Of a DNA stretch of 10,112 bases, positions 1-5,400 are shown piece by piece. The stretch is from CAYVCP01 sp964450565 (GTDB lineage: Bacteria; Patescibacteriota; Minisyncoccia; Minisyncoccales; CG1-02-41-26): assembly GCA_964450565.1 (NCBI GenBank), contig CAYVCP010000019.1:1-10112 (forward strand), in the 5' to 3' direction. Numbering within the stretch: the stretch's first letter is position 1; each line of letters opens with the position of its first letter. A program made the translations under genes and the position numbers. Below the pieces are notes generated by a model. That model had not been told where the DNA came from. It did no database searches and was given only the letters and a program-made list of their open reading frames with translations.

Positions 1-780
1 GAAATAGTCCTCTTTTTTTGTATACTGATAATATCCTTCTTGAGTGTCTCTGTTATTATAGTAGTACAAATCTGCATCATCTTTTAGCGTGTCTAAATTA
101 ACCACAACATCGCTTTTATTAAAAGCGTCGTCCAAATAGATTGTAAAAATAGGAAATGTTTTTTCTCTCTTTTCGAAAAATAATTTCAAGTTGCCAGAAA
201 AATAATCTCCGCTATGCAGTATTGCAAGATAGTCGTGTTCTTCTCTACTTGATTCATTTCCCTCATCATCTTTAGAAATTTTAATATTTTTAATATCTAT
301 TTTTTGAGTTTGATCATCAAAACTAACATCACTTTGACTTAGATCTTCCTGGCTAGAGATAAAATATCTGCTTTCTCCTGCTTCAGAGTATAAATAAACA
401 CCAGGACCTGTCCCTTCTATAGCAAAAGAAAGAGGGGGAAATACTGCCTTTTCTCCTTCGTTCACAAGCGGTTTATCTTTTGTGTTATCTAAAAAAGAAA
501 CTATACCTGTAAAAAAATCAGTACCGTTATTTTCTCCAGAAATTGTATCTTTAAAATCATTTATGACAACATATTTAATCTTTAGATCTAATGTTCTGTC
601 AACAGCTTCTCTGCCATCAGTTATGTTGCCTGTATTTTGATCAATGAGACCATCTGATGTATATTCTCTTTTTTCAAAATCTGAATTAAAATTTATATCT
701 TGATACGCAGTAACTTTCACATTATCTATTTGATCCCCTAAAAATCCAATAGCTTTAAGGTTAAAGTTTTGAAAAGTGAG
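1..780 (-). other. Possible betagamma-crystallin-like Greek-key repeats (residues 201-460)
   Basis: Several stretches resemble the Greek-key pattern: a V-x-L-Y strand, an aromatic-x-G turn, then F-(N/D)-D-x-x-S-S-I-x-V. Residues 213-223 read FLGDQIDNVKV and are followed by TAYQDINF (224-231). Residues 327-363 run from GVYLYSE to FDDQTQKIDI. Residues 384-402 include YLAILHSGDYFSGNLKLFF. Residues 437-454 include DLYYYNNRD and EGYYQYT. The usual calcium motif (N/D)(N/D)xx(S/T)S is only partly kept (DDQTQK), so calcium binding is doubtful. The match is to a loose pattern and could be another beta-sandwich fold. Confidence 0.4.
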
Positions 781-1380
781 CTTTTTTAGATTCTCATTAT
801 TTACATCGTTCGCATCATTAAAAACTAATTCTCCAAATTCTTTTCTCATATCTCTTATTTCGTGAGTTAAAAAGAAAATCTTCTTTTGATCAGCAAGTTC
901 TTGTAAACTTTTTCGTACTGTACCTATTCCCAAGTAAGCGTCTAATCCTTCTTCCGAAAAAAGCACTAATCCTGAATCAAAAGAAACCGTCTTAATAGAA
1001 AGAATAGTAAGTTGGGGATTAATGAGAACTAAGATGAGATAAGACGTAGCTAAAATTGCTAAACCTAAAAAAGCATTAGACATACGCTGTCTTGCGGCTT
1101 GAGTCACAGTAGGATTCCCGCTTGATACAAGATACTGTATGCCAGAGATAATTAAGGTAATCAAAACAGCTACAATAGCAATAATGATAGCCCAAGAAGC
1201 AAAATATTTAATTGCTCCTGGAAGAGAGTTCTCTTGGGTTACGGTTTGTTCAATACTAGGACTATCATCTGATACTTTCGGATAATTAAAATCTAGATCT
1301 AAGGCAAAAATGTCCAAAGCAAAAAAAGCAATCATTCCACAGACAAAAAGAGATATTAATATTTTCTTTTTTTTAATCAT
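1..1380 (-). CDS. Pilin-like membrane protein with long exported C-terminal region (3' end outside window)
   Basis: The frame is open for 460 codons from an ATG at 1380 to the left edge, so the C-terminus is missing. Residues 1-26 look like a signal peptide: a lysine-rich start (IKKKK), a hydrophobic core, and a possible cleavage after IFA. Residues 54-125 hold two hydrophobic helices (about 61-84 and 102-121) joined by a short SSGNP-containing loop. This layout is typical of the T4SS_pilin / Mbov_0395 pilin-like family common in Patescibacteria. Residues 126-460 contain no further membrane segment and appear beta-rich, with repeats like betagamma-crystallin Greek keys. After the signal peptide the visible protein has no cysteine, unlike its cysteine-laden neighbours. 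The ATG overlaps the TGA of the upstream gene, implying translational coupling. No good Shine-Dalgarno sequence is visible. Usual pilins of this type are only about 100-130 residues, so the extension is notable. Membrane placement is fairly secure; the function is inferred. Confidence 0.88.
   Translation of the reverse strand, partial: MIKKKKILISLFVCGMIAFFALDIFALDLDFNYPKVSDDSPSIEQTVTQENSLPGAIKYFASWAIIIAIVAVLITLIISGIQYLVSSGNPTVTQAARQRMSNAFLGLAILATSYLILVLINPQLTILSIKTVSFDSGLVLFSEEGLDAYLGIGTVRKSLQELADQKKIFFLTHEIRDMRKEFGELVFNDANDVNNENLKKLTFQNFNLKAIGFLGDQIDNVKVTAYQDINFNSDFEKREYTSDGLIDQNTGNITDGREAVDRTLDLKIKYVVINDFKDTISGENNGTDFFTGIVSFLDNTKDKPLVNEGEKAVFPPLSFAIEGTGPGVYLYSEAGESRYFISSQEDLSQSDVSFDDQTQKIDIKNIKISKDDEGNESSREEHDYLAILHSGDYFSGNLKLFFEKREKTFPIFTIYLDDAFNKSDVVVNLDTLKDDADLYYYNNRDTQEGYYQYTKKEDYF
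1006..1221 (-). other. T4SS pilin-like two-helix domain (residues 54-125)
   Basis: The segment starts LPGAIKYF and contains a first hydrophobic helix (ASWAIIIAIVAVLITLII). A short polar turn (YLVSSGNPTVTQAARQRM) follows, then a second helix (NAFLGLAILATSYLILVLI) ending in NPQL. The small-residue-rich helices, the S-x-G-N-P turn, the basic stretch before helix two and the closing I-N-P are the hallmarks I know from pilin-like conjugal transfer proteins of Patescibacteria (VirB2/TrbC-like). Assignment is by pattern recognition, without a profile search. Confidence 0.75.
1377..1380 (-). promoter_or_regulatory. ATGA stop/start overlap (translational coupling)
   Basis: On the minus strand the ATG of the pilin-like gene (1380-1378) shares bases with the TGA stop of the 354-residue gene (1379-1377). 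Upstream bases (CATTAGAAAA) offer no convincing Shine-Dalgarno sequence. Re-initiation by ribosomes finishing the upstream gene is therefore the likely route of translation, which would tie the amounts of the two proteins together. Confidence 0.85.
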
Positions 1381-2441
1381 TTTTCTAATGATGTTTCATG
1401 ACAGCAAACCCAATTATAATAGCTTCCTCCGCATAACCATTCTATGCAGTTTTCTCTTGAAAGAGCATGCCCTTGACCATCTGTGCAAAGACATTCAAAA
1501 CATTCATCATTTAACGAGCCACTACAAACAGAACCACAATTGCCTACTTCTGTTTTGTTATAAAGGATGCAATTAATTTGAGCTAAAACCGATTTTCCCT
1601 CACACTTAGCTAAACATTCAACGCAATCTTCGTCTGCCCCATCATTACATTCGTCAATACACACTTCTGACCAGGCTTCGGGCCAATAATGTCCTTGCTC
1701 TAAAGCTATTGCGCATTGTATAGGGAAAACATCTCCTATTTTCCCAGCAAGAGCTCTCTTCTTATCAACAGTGGATAAAACACAAGAATGTTGAGTACCT
1801 ACAGAAGGAGTAAGCCATTTATCAACAAGCTCTAGCTTTCTTTGTACGGCCTCCAGTCTTGTTATTTTTGTAACATAAGGAATTTCTCCTGGGTGTTTTG
1901 TTTCTTCTGTAACAAATTCTGTTTTTTTAGAAAATAAATCATGGATATTTGCTCCAGCACCATGTAAAACGCTCTGTAAATTAATAAAACTAGCTAAAAC
2001 ATGGTCATCTATCACAGGACATGGTTCTCCAACCCCTCCGTCCTTGATACATAAAGGTAAATGAGCACCTACGATCTCACCACTTTTTACCAAAGCATTA
2101 TATTTCAGCTTTAAATCAGGACCTATGTCATCAACTCGCGGTTTACACTTTTCAAAATCGCAAACTTCATTGTTCTCTGAGATTAAAGCAATAAGTTCTG
2201 TTAAGTACCCAGAAGAACTAATCATATCCTTCACGCTTCCCCTATATGCTTTATAAACAATATCCATTATTGCTTTTACCTCTTCTGCTGCTTCTCCTAC
2301 AGGAATAATCGCATCGCACACCATATCTCCCAAACCACTTGCCTTAACTGGCTCTTCTTCTTTCTGTAAAAATCCAACAGCCAAAAGGACTGTCATAAAT
2401 GCGATAATAAAAATTTTAAATATAAAATCAAGCTTTTTCAT
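1377..2441 (-). CDS. Secreted cysteine-rich protein, 354 residues
   Basis: I do not recognise a named family. An ATG start gives a signal peptide (residues 1-34: KK, a hydrophobic core to about 24, possible cleavage after VKA), so the product is exported. The N-terminal half (35-215) is mostly helical, with cysteines at 42, 94, 99, 131 and 141. The C-terminal third is dense in cysteine (17 between 220 and 347; 22 in all, about 6 percent). It contains two tandem 41-residue units (261-301 and 302-342), then a WVCC pair close to the end. The pattern suggests a disulfide-stabilised extracellular domain; zinc binding is possible but less likely for an exported protein. The gene lies 48 bases after the giant gene and overlaps the pilin-like gene by four bases, so it probably acts with both at the cell surface. 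No membrane segment follows the signal peptide. Confidence 0.9.
   Translation of the reverse strand: MKKLDFIFKIFIIAFMTVLLAVGFLQKEEEPVKASGLGDMVCDAIIPVGEAAEEVKAIMDIVYKAYRGSVKDMISSSGYLTELIALISENNEVCDFEKCKPRVDDIGPDLKLKYNALVKSGEIVGAHLPLCIKDGGVGEPCPVIDDHVLASFINLQSVLHGAGANIHDLFSKKTEFVTEETKHPGEIPYVTKITRLEAVQRKLELVDKWLTPSVGTQHSCVLSTVDKKRALAGKIGDVFPIQCAIALEQGHYWPEAWSEVCIDECNDGADEDCVECLAKCEGKSVLAQINCILYNKTEVGNCGSVCSGSLNDECFECLCTDGQGHALSRENCIEWLCGGSYYNWVCCHETSLEK
1416..1661 (-). repeat. Tandem 41-residue cysteine repeat (two units) in the 354-residue protein
   Basis: Unit 1 (residues 261-301, bases 1661-1539) and unit 2 (302-342, bases 1538-1416) align without gaps. Cysteines at 261, 265, 273, 276 and 291 match those at 302, 306, 314, 317 and 332. 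This gives C-x3-C-x7-C-x2-C-x14-C in both. Other shared residues include the E and L of C-x-E-C-L, a leucine at 286/327 and the N-C-I triplet at 290-292/331-333. Protein identity outside these positions is low, so the duplication is old. A C-x5-C-x8-C tail follows unit 2's N-C-I. Confidence 0.75.
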
Positions 2442-2453
2442 CTTTTATAAATT

Positions 2454-2459
2454 ATTATA
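2454..2459 (-). promoter_or_regulatory. Possible -10 box before the 354-residue gene
   Basis: The 48-base gap after the giant gene holds a perfect TATAAT on the minus strand, 12 bases before the ATG at 2441. It could serve an internal promoter with an almost leaderless transcript. No good -35 box lies at the right distance; TTAGGA, 18 bases upstream, is weak. Such hexamers are frequent in A+T-rich DNA. The gap shows no hairpin terminator, which agrees with read-through from the giant gene. Confidence 0.2.
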
Positions 2460-2489
2460 CCTTATTTCTTTTTTTATTCCTAAGAACCA

Positions 2490-5400
2490 CTATTCTTTAT
2501 CCAATACCCTTTTATACTGATCAGGTTCATTTCCTAGGGTTCCCCAAGGCCTTTCTAATTCTGCCTCTAAACTTTCAGCTAAAACCAATAAAGGCCACCT
2601 CAACATCCAGACCAAACTACAATAAGGATTGGTCAGTGGAGCTAATGTTAAAGGTAATCCAGAAACACAGAAAGGAATTTTCTTAACTGTAATATCGCAT
2701 ACGCTCTGTCCACAAGTACATTGTTGAGAAGCCATGTTGACAGCATTAGCTACAGCCCAAACTATCTGAGCCTTTGTTTTAATAACTTTTGCTCTGTTAT
2801 ACATCACCTCAACAACCTCATTAAGCTTTTCGTCAATTGGCTGAACATCAAGTTCCAATTTCAACGTAGCATTATCAGAAGACTTCCATGTCCCAAGATA
2901 TCTCCTACTTTGATCGATTGTTTTCAAATAACGCCTCGTAGCACTAAAATGACTATCAAGAGAGTTAAAAAAGCTATCAATATTCGGACAAACATTCCCT
3001 CCCTGTAAGCTAGTTGATTTTCTCCCATTCGTATAACTTACAGCTGGACCACTCACGCATCTTGGATAACCAAAAACCAACCCTCCCAATAAACCCGCCT
3101 CTGTATTTGTCTCTTCGTCCCCCTCCCATAGTTCTCCAAAAACTTTTCCAAAATTCTTAATCATACTTATCAAAGCTTGCGCATTTTTATAAAGAGTTTT
3201 CGCTTCACTAGCCACATTCTTTAACCCACCATAAGCTGAATTACCCGATTGAATTCCTGTTATAATAGACCAAAATTTCATTAACTCAGTAAGAGGGGTC
3301 CTAATATCATTCAAATTTTGTCTACAAACTCTTTCAGCCTTTATCCTAGCAACCACAGCCTCTTTATTATCAGTATTAGGATCGGTCAAATCAACCCCTA
3401 AAGTACTTTTACACTGAAATTCATCAGCAGCAATATTTTCTTCGCAAAGTTCTCTCAAATCTTTGCTAATTTCTTTTACTTGATCGCTCTTATTACCACA
3501 TTTTTCTTTTTCAATAGACCAAACCTTATCACCACACTTAAACGCTCCCCTAAGCTCTGCAAAATCATCGCACTGTCTCTGTAAAGATTGGTGGTAGTCA
3601 AGTTCATCACATTGATCTTGTAACGCAGGTATTGCAGCTACCCCGCCTAATTCATTATCAAGAAAATCTTGAAAATCATTTAAATTCCTTAAATCTTTTT
3701 GAGTTTGTATACATAGGGTTTGAGCTCCTAAATATTTGTCAGCATATTTAGCCTCTTGCCCCACGCACTTGCTTTTAGGAGGCCATTGTCTTTCTGCGAT
3801 AGTTAAAGAAGTGTCCCAAATAATGTTGTTATAAAGGCCTGTACCACCATCATTGAAAATCTCATTACAATAAGAATCTGTCGTACACCCACTCTGATTA
3901 TTGCAAAACCCCCAAATCGTCAAACTTTCGTCTAGACAAAACCATTTCGGACATTCAATACAAGCATCTTTTTCACCGGCACAATTTTCTTCTGTGATAC
4001 ATTTTCTACTTTCTTCAATGCTTTCTATTCTTTTTTGGATACTATCTGGTTCATCAATTATTTCTTGTAACACATCTATGTCTATGCCAGCTAAAACTTG
4101 ACATTTTTCATTTAAGGATCTGTCAGATAAGATATCTTTATCTACCGTATTTATACACATTTCTTTTATATCTACTGGATCTGTTTTAAAAACTATATCT
4201 AAAGCATCACAAGCGCTTCTTAAATTGTTGCTCTCGTCTCCAATTTTTTCCCACCAAAGAATGCGAAAATCCTCTCTTATATCTATAATATCGTTTTGAT
4301 ATTGATCTACCCTGTCGTCGCCCTTGAAAATGGTTTTTAAAGAACTTGTTGCTGTTACCAAATGATTATTGCGAGACGTATTAACGGCATACTTAATATT
4401 ATTAAAAACATCTGCTAAAAAACTGAGGGGCGTAGATATAATATTACCCTTTACGTGCTCCCAATTTTCTTCATCTTCTCCTTGACCGACAAAAAGATCT
4501 TGGAACGGTTTTTTAATATCGCAACCTGCTTTGTTATCCCAAAACTTTAAACAGCCAGTAAGTGCTGTCTCAGTTTCATTTACTATTCCCGTATCAATTT
4601 TCAAAGGAGCCATTTTAATTTCCGGATTCAACTCTTCAATATTATCAAAGGCTTCAGAAGAAAGCTCTGCTGTTCTTTCAAAACTCCTTAAAACATCTAA
4701 AAACTTTATTAACTCTTCAAATGTTCTCTCAATTCTTTCGTCTTCAAAACATTTTAATTTATTTAAAAATAAGTCATTCGACATAGAAATTTCAGGACAC
4801 CCAGAAACAGTTTCCACTTTTCCGTCAGGCGTTGTCACAATATTGCCCTCATCATCAATCTTGGCATATTCAGAAGAATCATATTGCCCTATTTTCTTTT
4901 CTAAATATAAAACAATTTCTCTTTGAATAGCATCAAAAGCCTCTACTAATGAAGGTGAAGATAAGTCTAACATTTCTTTGAACATATCTATGTGTGTTTT
5001 TTTCACCCTTATAGGAGTATCAACATCTCCCATAGTCTCCAATGCAGCTCTCATCAAAACCTCTAAGGGAGAGAAATTTGTCTTGAATTCTGGCAACGCT
5101 CTCTCGCTAATATATTTTGTTTCTTGTTTTGTAATAATAATATTTTGCACATATTCTCTGACAGCTTCGGATTCAGTTTTAGCAACTGTCTCTTGTTCCT
5201 TATTCCAAACTTCAAAAATATTTTCAAAAGAGTTCTTTATATCATCAAAGGATTCATCTAAAACAATGGGTAGCTCTTCTTTAAGTTTATCAAAAGAAAC
5301 TACATCTAGATTTTCTAAGTATTCAGTATATGCTTTTTGTAATTCAGAAAATTCTTCGTATTCATTGAACCATTCGTCCTTGCACCAACACGCTCCCCTC

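Noticed and set aside
1367..1374. Run of eight A near the start of the pilin-like gene, a possible slippage site
   Set aside because: It encodes the expected lysines of a signal peptide n-region and the frame continues intact, so no programmed frameshift is needed.
1310..1576. Plus-strand frame of 88 residues with a hydrophobic segment
   Set aside because: It crosses the junction of two well-supported minus-strand genes, and its hydrophobic part is the reverse reading of A-rich codons.
2442..2489. Transcription terminator between the giant gene and the 354-residue gene
   Set aside because: No stem-loop followed by a T run is visible on the coding strand; the gap is simply A-rich.
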